In this document: piece after piece, positions 8,713 to 18,000 of the stretch
Numbering within the stretch: the first letter of the stretch is position 1
How the letters are laid out: each line of letters begins with the position of its first letter
Assembly: GCF_000011365.1 (NCBI RefSeq)
Contig: NC_004463.1
Location: 2,404,001-2,468,000 of the forward strand
Direction: 5' to 3'
From: Bradyrhizobium diazoefficiens USDA 110
GTDB lineage: Bacteria; Pseudomonadota; Alphaproteobacteria; Rhizobiales; Xanthobacteraceae
DNA: 64,000 nt
Translations under genes and position numbers: made by a program
Notes under the pieces: generated by a model
Database searches by the model: none
What the model saw: the letters and a program-made list of their open reading frames with translations, nothing else
What the model was told of the DNA's origin: nothing

Positions 8713-9738
8713 GTGAAAGCCGTCCATACCGAACTGCACCGCAGCCATGATCCGCAATTCTTCCTGGTTCGCGGTGTCGTCAAGCGCACCACCGAGCAGC
8801 CCGAGCGCGCCGACCGCCTGCTCAAGGGGTTGAAGGACGGCAAGCATCAACTGGTCGAGCCGACGACATTCGGGCAGGGACCCCGCGCGCGCATCCACAG
8901 TCCGGAATATCTGTCGTTTCTGAGCGAGGCCTGGGACGCCTGGACCGCGCTCGGCGATTCCGGCCCCGAGATGATCGGCAACATCCATCCCGTGCGGCAT
9001 GCCGCGACCTATCCGACCCACATCGTCGGCAAGCTCGGCTGGCACACGGCCGACACCGCAGCGCCGATCGGCCCGGGCACCTGGGCCGCGGCCTGTGCTG
9101 CGACGGATGTTGCGGTCACCGCCGCGCAGATGGTGATGGATGGCGAGGACGCGACCTACGCGCTCTGCCGTCCGCCCGGCCATCACGCCTATCGCGACAT
9201 GGCCGGCGGCTTCTGCTTTCTCAACAACAGCGCGATTGCAGCCGCGCATCTGCGGCTCAAGCACGAGCGCGTCGTGATCCTCGACGTCGACGTCCACCAC
9301 GGCAACGGCACGCAAGGCATCTTTTATGCGCGGCCGGACGTGTACACGGTGTCGATCCATGCCGATCCTGTCGCATATTATCCTTATGTCTGGGGCTATG
9401 CGCACGAGCGCGGCGAAGGCCCGGGCCTCGGCACCAATCTCAACATCCCGCTGGCGATCGGCACCGGCGACGACGGCTACATCCAGGCGATGGATGTCGC
9501 GCGCAAGGCGATCGAGTCCTTTGCTCCCGGCGCCCTCGTCATCGCGCTCGGCCTCGATGCCTCCGAGCACGATCCACTGAAGGGCCTTGCCGTTACCACG
9601 CCGGGTTTCCGCCGTATCGGCCAGGCCATCGCCAGGATGGGCCTGCCGACCGTGTTCGTGCAGGAGGGCGGCTATCTCTCGGAGATCCTGGGTGCGAACC
9701 TGACCTCGGTGCTGGCAGGGTTTGAAGAAGCGCGGTGA
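8713..9738 (+). CDS. Histone deacetylase family amidohydrolase
   Basis: A 341-residue zinc amidohydrolase of the class II HDAC/acetylpolyamine amidohydrolase group. The family core is intact: RPPGHHAYRDMAGGFCFLNN (tandem catalytic His), ILDVDVHHGNGTQGIFY (zinc Asp and His), ALGLDASEHDP and the C-terminal QEGGYL. Bacterial members remove acetyl groups from polyamines or other small amides. The start is GTG at 8713. The gene stands alone between the lactonase-like gene and a repeat element, and the substrate is unknown. Confidence 0.9.
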   Translation: MKAVHTELHRSHDPQFFLVRGVVKRTTEQPERADRLLKGLKDGKHQLVEPTTFGQGPRARIHSPEYLSFLSEAWDAWTALGDSGPEMIGNIHPVRHAATYPTHIVGKLGWHTADTAAPIGPGTWAAACAATDVAVTAAQMVMDGEDATYALCRPPGHHAYRDMAGGFCFLNNSAIAAAHLRLKHERVVILDVDVHHGNGTQGIFYARPDVYTVSIHADPVAYYPYVWGYAHERGEGPGLGTNLNIPLAIGTGDDGYIQAMDVARKAIESFAPGALVIALGLDASEHDPLKGLAVTTPGFRRIGQAIARMGLPTVFVQEGGYLSEILGANLTSVLAGFEEAR

Positions 9739-9747
9739 TATCTTCGC

Positions 9748-9828
9748 CTCTCCCCGCGTGCGGGGAGAGGCCGGAATTTGCGACAGCAAATTCCGGGTGA
9801 GGGGGACTCTCCCCGCAAGCGGGGAGAG
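9748..9828. repeat. Tripartite palindromic intergenic repeat (REP-like)
   Basis: Three back-to-back hairpins. The outer two are almost identical (arms CTCTCCCCGC/GCGGGGAGAG at 9748-9769 and 9807-9828), and the middle one has 11-base arms with a 4-base loop (9771-9796). It fills the gap between convergent genes ending at 9738 and starting (3' end) at 9838, so it could terminate both. I recognise this layout as a common intergenic repeat of Bradyrhizobium genomes. That recognition is from memory. Confidence 0.75.
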
Positions 9829-9837
9829 GGGGAAAAC

Positions 9838-10818
9838 TCAGAACATCCCGCTCGCCGCAAGTGCCTTGCAGACGTGCTGCATCTCGGCCTCGTCCGCGAC
9901 CATGTCGAGCATGATCGTGGTCAGGCCCTTCGCCGCGAAATCCTTCAGCTTCGCGCCGATCTCGGCATAGCTGCCGACGAGATAGGGGCAGTCGGCCTGG
10001 AAGGTCAGGAACGGCAACAGCCAATAGCCATTGTCCGCGAGCTCGCCGCTTTGCCCCTCGTACAGCCGCCGCTTCCACACGGAGTCGCTGTTCTCCACGG
10101 TGAGCGCGAGCAGCTCGCGATCATCGGGATTGTCGCGAAAGCGCGCCCTGGCCGCCTGCCGCGCCTCGTCGCGGCTCTCGCGCGCGAAAATGCCGAAATT
10201 CATGCCTGATACATCGAGCCCGCGATCGAGGTCCGGCGGCAACATCTGCATCTTGATGCAGCCGGTCTCCTTCGCCACGCGCTGTGCCGCCTCGGACTGG
10301 CCCGCGATCAGAAATTCCGGCATCAGCTCCGCGGGCAGGCGGGGGCGCAGTTGCAGGTTGCTCGCACGGTAGAACCGGCCCGCGACATTCACCGGCCGCG
10401 GGCTTGAGAGCAACTGGCGCATCAGCGCGACGAATTCGCCAAGACGGACGTAGCGGTTCGCATGGGAATGGTCGTCGCCGAGGCCCTGCAAGTCGCTGAC
10501 CGCGGTGCCCGTGATCATGTTGAGATAGACCTTGCGGCCGTAGAACTGCGCGAAGGAGGAGACGAATTTGGCTGCCGTGAACGGGTGCATGTAGATGGGG
10601 TTGACGGCGATCAGCGGCGAAGATCGCGTCGTCCCTGCCATGATGTGCTGGGCCATTGCCCAGGGCTCGACGAACACGTCGTTGCCTTCGAACAGCAGAA
10701 TGCCTTCGAAGCCGTTGCTGTCGGCGAACTGCGCCACCCGCATCAGCTCGCCGACATATGTCCTGGGGTCGCGGTTGCGCGAGATCGCGGGGAAGACGCG
10801 CAGCCGCGAGGTCGTCAT
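9838..10818 (-). CDS. Luciferase-like (LLM) flavin-dependent monooxygenase of the NRPS locus
   Basis: A 326-residue TIM-barrel protein of the luciferase-like monooxygenase/alkanesulfonate monooxygenase type, using reduced FMN and O2. Motifs include FEGILLFEGNDVFVEPWAMA, the FMN-contact segment LNMITGTAVSDLQGLGDDHSHANRYVRLGEF and FLIAGQSEAAQRVA. Its ATG overlaps the stop of the phosphopantetheinyl transferase gene by three bases, so both are in one operon. LLM enzymes tailor several NRPS/PKS products, so oxidation of the peptide or of a precursor is likely. An unrelated sulfonate-type function cannot be excluded. Confidence 0.85.
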   Translation of the reverse strand: MTTSRLRVFPAISRNRDPRTYVGELMRVAQFADSNGFEGILLFEGNDVFVEPWAMAQHIMAGTTRSSPLIAVNPIYMHPFTAAKFVSSFAQFYGRKVYLNMITGTAVSDLQGLGDDHSHANRYVRLGEFVALMRQLLSSPRPVNVAGRFYRASNLQLRPRLPAELMPEFLIAGQSEAAQRVAKETGCIKMQMLPPDLDRGLDVSGMNFGIFARESRDEARQAARARFRDNPDDRELLALTVENSDSVWKRRLYEGQSGELADNGYWLLPFLTFQADCPYLVGSYAEIGAKLKDFAAKGLTTIMLDMVADEAEMQHVCKALAASGMF

Positions 10819-11549
10819 TCAGCCGCTTCCTGGAGCGGCCAGGCGTTGCGGCTGATGGGAAGGCCGCCGTCCGCACGGGAGCCGTCGGCAATCGCGAGGC
10901 GATGCGAGGGGGAGGGCGAGCACAGCGAGAAGCGCCATCCCGACGGATCGTCGGCGATGTCGGGTTTGAAGCTGATCTCGATGGCCTCGCGCGACACCTG
11001 CATCGCGAAGGCGTCGAGCGGCAAATTGAGGCCAAAGCCCCTGGCCTTCAGATAGGCCTCCTTGAGCGTCCAATAGTCGAAGAAGCGCTCGATCGCCGCC
11101 GGCTCCGGCAGGCTGCGCAGCGTTTCGACCTCCTCCGGCGCAAAGAAACGATTCGCGGTTGAGAGCGGGGCGACACGCCGCGACACGGTTTCGACGTCGA
11201 CGCCGACGGCCTCATGCCCGGACACGACGCAGGCGACGCAGCCATCGGCATGCGACAGGCTGAAATGCAGCGCGATCGAGGTCGCGGGCGCAGCGACAAA
11301 CGGTCGCCCGTAGCGGCCGGCCCCAAAAGACCAGTCGGAGGGAGCGACGTTGGGCGCGACCCGCGACAGTGCCAGGCGCAGCATGGCATGCGCGAAAATA
11401 TATTGCCGCCGATGCCGCTCGAACACGAAGCGGTCGGCGCGGACTCGTTCGTCGACCGAGAGCAGGCGCCGGCACGCATCGGCCGCGCCCGGCGCGTCAA
11501 TAGTCTCGATCAGTCCGACAAACAGTTCAATTCTGTCGTCTGCCATCAA
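10815..11549 (-). CDS. 4'-phosphopantetheinyl transferase, Sfp type
   Basis: A 244-residue protein with the Sfp-family motifs GVDVETV (Mg/CoA binding Asp) and YWTLKEAYLKARG (WxxKExxxK signature), plus an N-terminal RFVFERHRRQYIFAHAMLR block. It transfers phosphopantetheine from CoA to carrier-protein serines, here almost certainly S568 and S1642 of the adjacent NRPS. It lies between the NRPS and the LLM gene on the same strand and overlaps the latter. The N-terminus is MMADDRIELF, so the start may be 11549 or 11546. Confidence 0.92.
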   Translation of the reverse strand: MMADDRIELFVGLIETIDAPGAADACRRLLSVDERVRADRFVFERHRRQYIFAHAMLRLALSRVAPNVAPSDWSFGAGRYGRPFVAAPATSIALHFSLSHADGCVACVVSGHEAVGVDVETVSRRVAPLSTANRFFAPEEVETLRSLPEPAAIERFFDYWTLKEAYLKARGFGLNLPLDAFAMQVSREAIEISFKPDIADDPSGWRFSLCSPSPSHRLAIADGSRADGGLPISRNAWPLQEAAE

Positions 11550-11767
11550 TCAGGCCCATGGCGTCAGGCGGAGGCCAAATCCCCCGGTCCTGACGGAAGA
11601 ATCAATTGAGCAAGAACCAACTGAGCGGAGCGTTGTTATCGGTCCACCCGGGCGAATTCTTGTCGATTTGCAGGCCGGTTTACGAGCTCAAGCTTGTGCG
11701 AGACCCCAACTCGCAGGCGAGCGGCCCGTTTTCCGAAAGATTCGTGCGGCGTCCCGGCCGACGAGTC

Positions 11768-11935
11768 TTACTTTTTCTTCTTGGCCTTCTTCGAGCCGCC
11801 CAGCATGGAAAGGCTGGCGTTGACGTCCTTCAGCGCGGACTGGAGCTTCTTCTTCTCGTCGGTCAGCAGCTTTTGCAGGGCCTTGCGGTCCTTGTCGCTC
11901 AACGAGGTGCCCTTGGTAAATTTGATGAAACCCAT
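11768..11935 (-). CDS. Small Lys-rich protein within the NRPS locus
   Basis: A 55-residue protein, MGFIKFTKGTSLSDKDRKAL..., with a predicted charged helix (KLLTDEKKKLQSALKDVNASL) and a run of lysines at the C-terminus (KKAKKKK). A longer frame from 11953 is possible, but the ATG at 11935 is preceded by GGGGGAGTGTT-type ribosome binding bases. It is not MbtH: the Asn-Pro-Phe and Trp signature residues of that family are absent. It sits between the NRPS and PPTase genes on the same strand. Its role is unknown. The 218 bases up to the PPTase gene hold no recognisable gene. Confidence 0.55.
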   Translation of the reverse strand: MGFIKFTKGTSLSDKDRKALQKLLTDEKKKLQSALKDVNASLSMLGGSKKAKKKK

Positions 11936-12075
11936 AACACTCCCCCGGATCAAAATAATCGTCCAAATCGAAACGCGAGAATAATCTTGCGCGCTGGCGC
12001 CAAATAATCAAGATGCAACTTGGTCATTCACAGCTTTGACGAGTGAACCTGTATTCGCCCGTGCTGTACAGGCGG

Positions 12076-15000
12076 TCAAGCAGCCCTGCGATCGAGCAAT
12101 CGGTCGAGCGGTGTGTTGGGTTGGGCGGCGGCGGCCCCCAGCAGCGCGACGAAATCCTCAATCCACTCGCCGACCATACGGGCCTCGAGCAGTTCGCCCT
12201 TGTAATTGCATGAACCGGTGATTCCGGTCGGGCGCTCCTTGAGCATCAGCGACAGCCAGGTCTGGTCGATCGGCAGCACCGGCTGCCCCTCGCGCGCGAT
12301 GTTTCCGATCGATTGCACCGCAATCTCCGGCAGGTCGAGCGGCTGGCGCAGCGGATTTTGCAGCGTGAAATAGACTTGGAGCAGCGCGGCCGGGTCGATC
12401 CCCTGCTGCTCCAGATGGTCGGCCAGCATGTTGAACGGCAGCTCCTGCCGCGCATGCGCATCGAGCACGCTCTGGCGCACGCGGACCAAGGCTTGGGCGA
12501 ACGACAGATCCGGCGTGATTTTCGTGCGGACGATCACCGTATTCTCGAACGGGCCGACGATTCGGTCGGTGTCCGGCTGGGCGCGATTGGCCATCGCGGT
12601 GGCGACCGAGATGTCGGTACGGCCGGTCCGTGCCAGCAGCAGGGCCTTCAGGCCGGTGAGCAGGCACATGAACAGCGTGGCGTTATGCTGACCGGCGAAC
12701 GCCGTGAGCCGCGCGATCAGGTCGGGTTCGAGCCTGAGCGGATGGTGACCGGTGGATGCGCCCGGGTTCGCGTCGCCGTCGAAGATTGGAGCCGCACCGC
12801 GCAGATTCTCCGTCCAGTCGGCGGCCTGGCGGCGGGCGGCGTCGGTGCCGCACCACCAGCGCTGCCAGCGTGCGACGTCCGAAAAGGCCGGCGGCAGCTT
12901 CGGCAGCGGCGCTGAGGGACGTCCGGCCAGCGCCGCATAGCGGCTCGACAATTCCTCAAACAGCACGCCGATCGACCAGCCGTCGGCAACGGCATGATGC
13001 AGCGTCAGCAGCAGCACGTGATCGTCGGCATGGAGCCGCAACAGCCGTGCCCGCAACAGCGGCGGCCGCGCGGTGTCGAACGGGGTGTAGGTCTCCTGCT
13101 CGATCAGGAGATCGATCTTCCTGAGTTCGAGCGCCTGGCGCCGCTTGTTGTTGTGCGGCCGCCCGTCGCCAATGACCTCGACGGTGAGGACCGGCCCGAG
13201 TTCGCTGGGTGTGGCGATGCGGCTGACCGGCTCCCCGCCGCTCCAGCCGAACGCGGTCCGCAGCGATTCGTGGCGGCGCACGATGTCGCCGAACGCCTGG
13301 GCGAGGGTGGCCGGATCGAGCGGGCCCTGGAGGCGGAAGGCGAAGGGCAGGTTGAACAGCGGCAGCCCCGGCAGGCTCTGCTCGATGCGAATCATCTGGT
13401 CCTGCGCGATCGAGAGCGTTGGAGGGCCGTTTTCAGCCAGCCTTGTTTCAGTGAGTCTTGGCAGGCTTGCAGCAGGCTTGTGCGGCTTCGCCGCCACGGC
13501 CTCGTCGACCCGCCGGGCAAGTTCCTCGATCGTCGGCGCCTCGAAGATGGTCTTGATCGGCAGCGAGACGCCGAGCGCACGGGCGACGCGCGCCATCGCC
13601 TGACCCGCCAGCAACGAATGGCCGCCGAGATCGAAGAAATTGTCGGTGACACTGAGGTTCTCGACCTTCAGCAGATCGATCCAGATATCGGAGAGCACCT
13701 TTTCGGTGAAACGCCGCGCCGGCACGGCCGCATCCGGCTCGGATGCTTCTTGCTGTGCGGGTGCCAGCAGCATGGACCGGTCGATCTTGCCATGGGCGTT
13801 GAGCGGCACCTGATCCATGAATAGGAATGCGGACGGGATGGCATGGCCGGGCAGTCGGCTCTTCAGGAAGTCGCGCAACTCGCTGGCGCTGACCCGGCTG
13901 CCGGGCCTTGCGACGATATGGGCGATCAGCCTGACATCGCCGCTGGCCTCGCGGCGCGGCTCGACGATGCCGGCGCGCACACTCGGATGGTCAGCCAGCG
14001 CATTCTCGATCTCCTTGAGCTCGATGCGGTAGCCGCGGACCTTGACCTGATGGTCGGCGCGGCCGAGGCACTCGATCGTCCCGTCGGCGCGGCGGCGGGC
14101 GAGGTCGCCGGTCCGGTACAGCCGGCTAGCAGCCTGGCGCAAGAACGGATCGGGCAGGAAGCGTTGCTTGTTCTGCGCGGGATCGTTGATATAGCCGCGG
14201 CCGACGCCCGCGCCGCCGATGCAGAGCTCGCCGGTCACGCCGACCGGCTGCGGCTCAAGGTTTGCGTCGAGCACGTAGAGCTGGGTGTTCGGCAGCGGCG
14301 CGCCGACCGGAACGTTGCTCGTCGCGGTCGCGGGCGGCTTGGTCAGGCGATGCAGGGAGACGTCGTCGGAACATTCCGATGCGCCATAGGCATTGATCAG
14401 CGGCACTTTCGGGCAGCGGGCGAACCAGGCGCGGCAGAGGTCGACCGGCAGCGGCTCGCCGGTCGAGATCAGGAGGCGGAGCCTCGCGAAGGCGCGCAGG
14501 ATCGGCGCTTCGTCCATGCGATCGACGATCACGCGCAGCAGCGACGGGACGATCTCGAGCACGGTGATGCCTTCGCGCTCGATCTCCCGCGCGAGCAGGA
14601 TCGGGTCCTGCACGATCGCGTTGCCGCAGACATGCACGCGCGCACCGACCATCGGCCCAGCGAGGAACTGCCAGACCGAGATGACGAAGCTCTGCGGCGC
14701 GGTTTGCGCGATCACGTCCCTGGCCGACAGCTTCAGCTCGGAAATCAGCGACGCCAGATGGTTCGACAGCCCGCGCTGTTCGATCATGACGCCTTTCGGC
14801 GCGCCGGAGGAGCCCGATGTATAGATGAGATAGGCGAGGCTGGATGCCGCGCGCCGCGCGGCGCGGGCCGGCTTGGTCGCCCGCGGCGCGATCGCGTCGT
14901 CGAGCTCGGCCACCTGGATGCGCTCGACCAACGGCTCGAGCAGTGCCTCGACCATGGCCGATTGGGCGCGCCCGATCAGCAGCACGCGGGCGCAGCTCGA

Positions 15001-18000
15001 TCCGAGAATGGTCGCAAGCCGCGCCGGCGGCTGGTCGGGATCGAGGTTCAGGAAGGCCGCGCCCACGCGCTGCACCGCGATCATTGCGGCGAGCAGATCG
15101 GGTCCGCGCTCCGCGAGCAAGGCGACCACGCTCTCGGCACCGACGCCTTCGCGGGCCAGCCAGCGCGCGGCCGCCTGACTGCGCCGGGCCAGCTCGCGAT
15201 AGCTCAGCGATGTGTGTCCGTCCGACACCGCAACAGCGTTCGGCGTTGTCCTGGCCTGACGGTCGAAGCGTTCGCTCAAATTGCCGCGCGTGGTGAAATT
15301 GGCCGGCACGCCGTGGCCCTTCGCCAGCAGTTGCCGGCGTTCGGCTTCGGTCAGCAGCGGCAGGCGCGAGATGCGCTGTTCCGGATTGGCGATGACGGCC
15401 TTGAGCAGGGTCTTGAATTGAGCAGCCATGTCTTCGATCGTGGCCGCATCGAACAGATCGGTGGCGTACTCGAAGAACCCGGTGAATCGGCCGTCGGCCT
15501 CGACCAGCTCGAGCGTGATGTCGAATCGCGCCACGTTTGGATCGACCTCCAGCCGCCGCGTCGACAGACCCGGAAAGCGTGCCGCCTCGATCGAGGCGTT
15601 CTGGAGGATGAACATGATCCGGAACAGCGGATTGCCGTCGCTCCGGCGTGCGATCTGGAGCGCACGTAGCACCTCCTCGATAGGGAGGTCCTGGTTGCGG
15701 TAGGCATCCAGCGTGACCTGGCGCACCCGCCGCAACATCTCTCCGAAGCTGGGATCGCCGCCGAAATCGTTGCGCAGGATCAGGGTGTTGGCGAACAGCC
15801 CGATCAGACGCTCGCTCTCGATCTGGTTGCGGTTGGCGATCAGCGATCCGGTCGCGACATCCTCATGCGAGGTGTGACGGAATAGCAGGCACTGAAACAC
15901 CGCGAGCAGGATCATGAAGGGCGTGACGCCCTGGTCCTGGCTCAGCGCGCGGACGTCGCCCGAGAGGGCCCTGGAGAATTCGAAATAGTGACGGGCGCCG
16001 TGACCGCTCCAGATCTCCGGCCGTGGCCGGTCGGTCCGCAGCGGCAGCGTGGTGACGCCGTCGAGCTGCGTCCGCCAGTAATCGAGCTGTTCTTTTGCCA
16101 CCGGCGTTCGCGCCCAGCTCTGCTGCCACAGTGCGAAGTCGCGATACTGGAAAGTGGACGAGGGCAGCGCTGCCACGCCCTTCTTGCGTGCCGCGGCATA
16201 ATGGGCGGCGAGCTCCTCCCAGAACAGCCGCTGCGACCAGCCATCGGTGACGAGGTGATGCAAATTGACCACCAGCGCGTGGCTGGATTTGTCGAACGAC
16301 AGCAGCGTGACCTTCAGTGGTGGCTCGTGCGCCAGGTCGAACGGATATTGCGCGAGCTTGAGCGTCTCGCGCCGGACGACCGCGACCTGCTTGTCCGCAG
16401 GGCAGGGCTTGAGCTTGAGCTTGATCCGCTCGAATTTTGGCGGCGATTGCAGCACAAGCTGCGCCGGCTCGCCCTGCCGTTCGACGAAGACCGAACGCAG
16501 CGCCTCATGGCGGGCGCAGATCGCGGTGAGGCTCGCAGAAAGCGCGGCGACGTCGACCAGGCCTTTGAGGAGCGCGACTTCGACGACATTATAGTTGTAG
16601 CGGGTCGGATCGAGCCGCGAGAGCAGGTACATCCGCTGCTGCTGGTACGACAGCGGCGCGTCCGCTGTCGCAGCTCCGGCCCGGCGCCAGGCCGGCAGCG
16701 CCGCTTCGCGATGGGTTGCGGCGGTCTCCAGCCGGGTCGCAAGCGCGGCGACCGTAGCGCAGTCGAAGATGTCCTCGAACGAGAAGTCGACGTTGAAGCG
16801 TTCGCGCAGGCGCGAGCGCATCTGCGTCACCGCGAGCGAGTCCGCGCCGAGCGCGAAGACGTCCTGATCGATGCCGACCTGCGGCAGCTCCAGCAGACCG
16901 GCCCAGATCTCCGCGAGCTGCGTCTCCAGCGTGGTGCGCGGCAGGCGCGCCGCATCGGCGTCCTCCGCCGTCGCGATCAGATCAGCCAGTGCGTTGCGCT
17001 TGACCTTGCCGCTGGCGCCCTTCGGCAGCGCCGCCACGCTGCGGATCAGGCTCGGCACCTTGTAGGCCGCGAGACGCTTTCGCGCGAACTTGCGCAACTG
17101 GTCCGAGGTCGCCTCGGAATTCGCTCGCAACACCACGACGGCGGCGACGTTCTCGCCGAGCTTTGGGTGCGGAACGGCAAAGACGCCGGCCTCCAGCACT
17201 GCCGGATGGCTGAGCAGGACCTCTTCCACCTCGAGCGGCGAGATCTTCTGCCCGCCGCGATTGATGACGTCCTTGATGCGGCCGACGATGAAGAGATAGC
17301 CGTCGGCATCGAGATAGCCAAGATCGCCGGTCCGGAACCAGCCGTCGCGGAAGGCGGCCTGCGTCGCCGCCTCGTCATTATAATAGCCGCGGCTCATGTT
17401 CGCGCCGCGCAGCACGATCTCGCCGTGTGCGCCGCTCGCAAGCGCGCGGCCCGTCTCGTCCATGACCGCGATCTCGGGCCCCGCGGCTCGGCCGACCGAT
17501 CCGAGCTTGCGCAGCTCGAACGGGTTGGCCGCGATCTGCGAGGCCGCCTCCGTCATGCCGTAGGTTTCGAGCACGGGAACGCCGAACGTCGCCTCCAGTC
17601 CGCCAAGGATCGCGGGCGCGAGCGAGGCCGAGGCCGAGCGGATCACGCGCAGCGACGAGGCCCGGGCGCGGTCCGGATTCGCTTCCGCCGCCGTCAGCAG
17701 CGCGCGATGAATGGTCGGCACCGCCGTGTACCAGGTCGGTTGCAGCTCCCGCATCCAGCCGAAGAAGGACGAGGCGTCGAAACCCTCGGTGCAGATCACG
17801 CTGGAGCCCGCGGCCAGCGCCGTCAGCAGACCCGAGATCAAACCATGGGCGTGAAACAGCGGCAGGACGTTGAGCAGGCGATCGTGGGACGTGAGCGACA
17901 GCACGCGGCCGGCATTGGTGGCGGACAGGCAGACATTGCGATGCGTGAGTGGCACCATTTTCGGCCGCGCCGCCGTGCCTGACGTCAGGAGGATGAACGC

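Noticed and set aside
11768..11935. MbtH-like partner of the NRPS
   Set aside because: The protein lacks the Asn-Pro-Phe-Asp and conserved Trp residues of MbtH and is Lys-rich.
13843..17982. Long plus-strand frames (608 and 664 codons) opposite the NRPS gene
   Set aside because: The products are Arg/Ala/Gly-rich without motifs, and the opposite strand encodes intact A, PCP and C domains.
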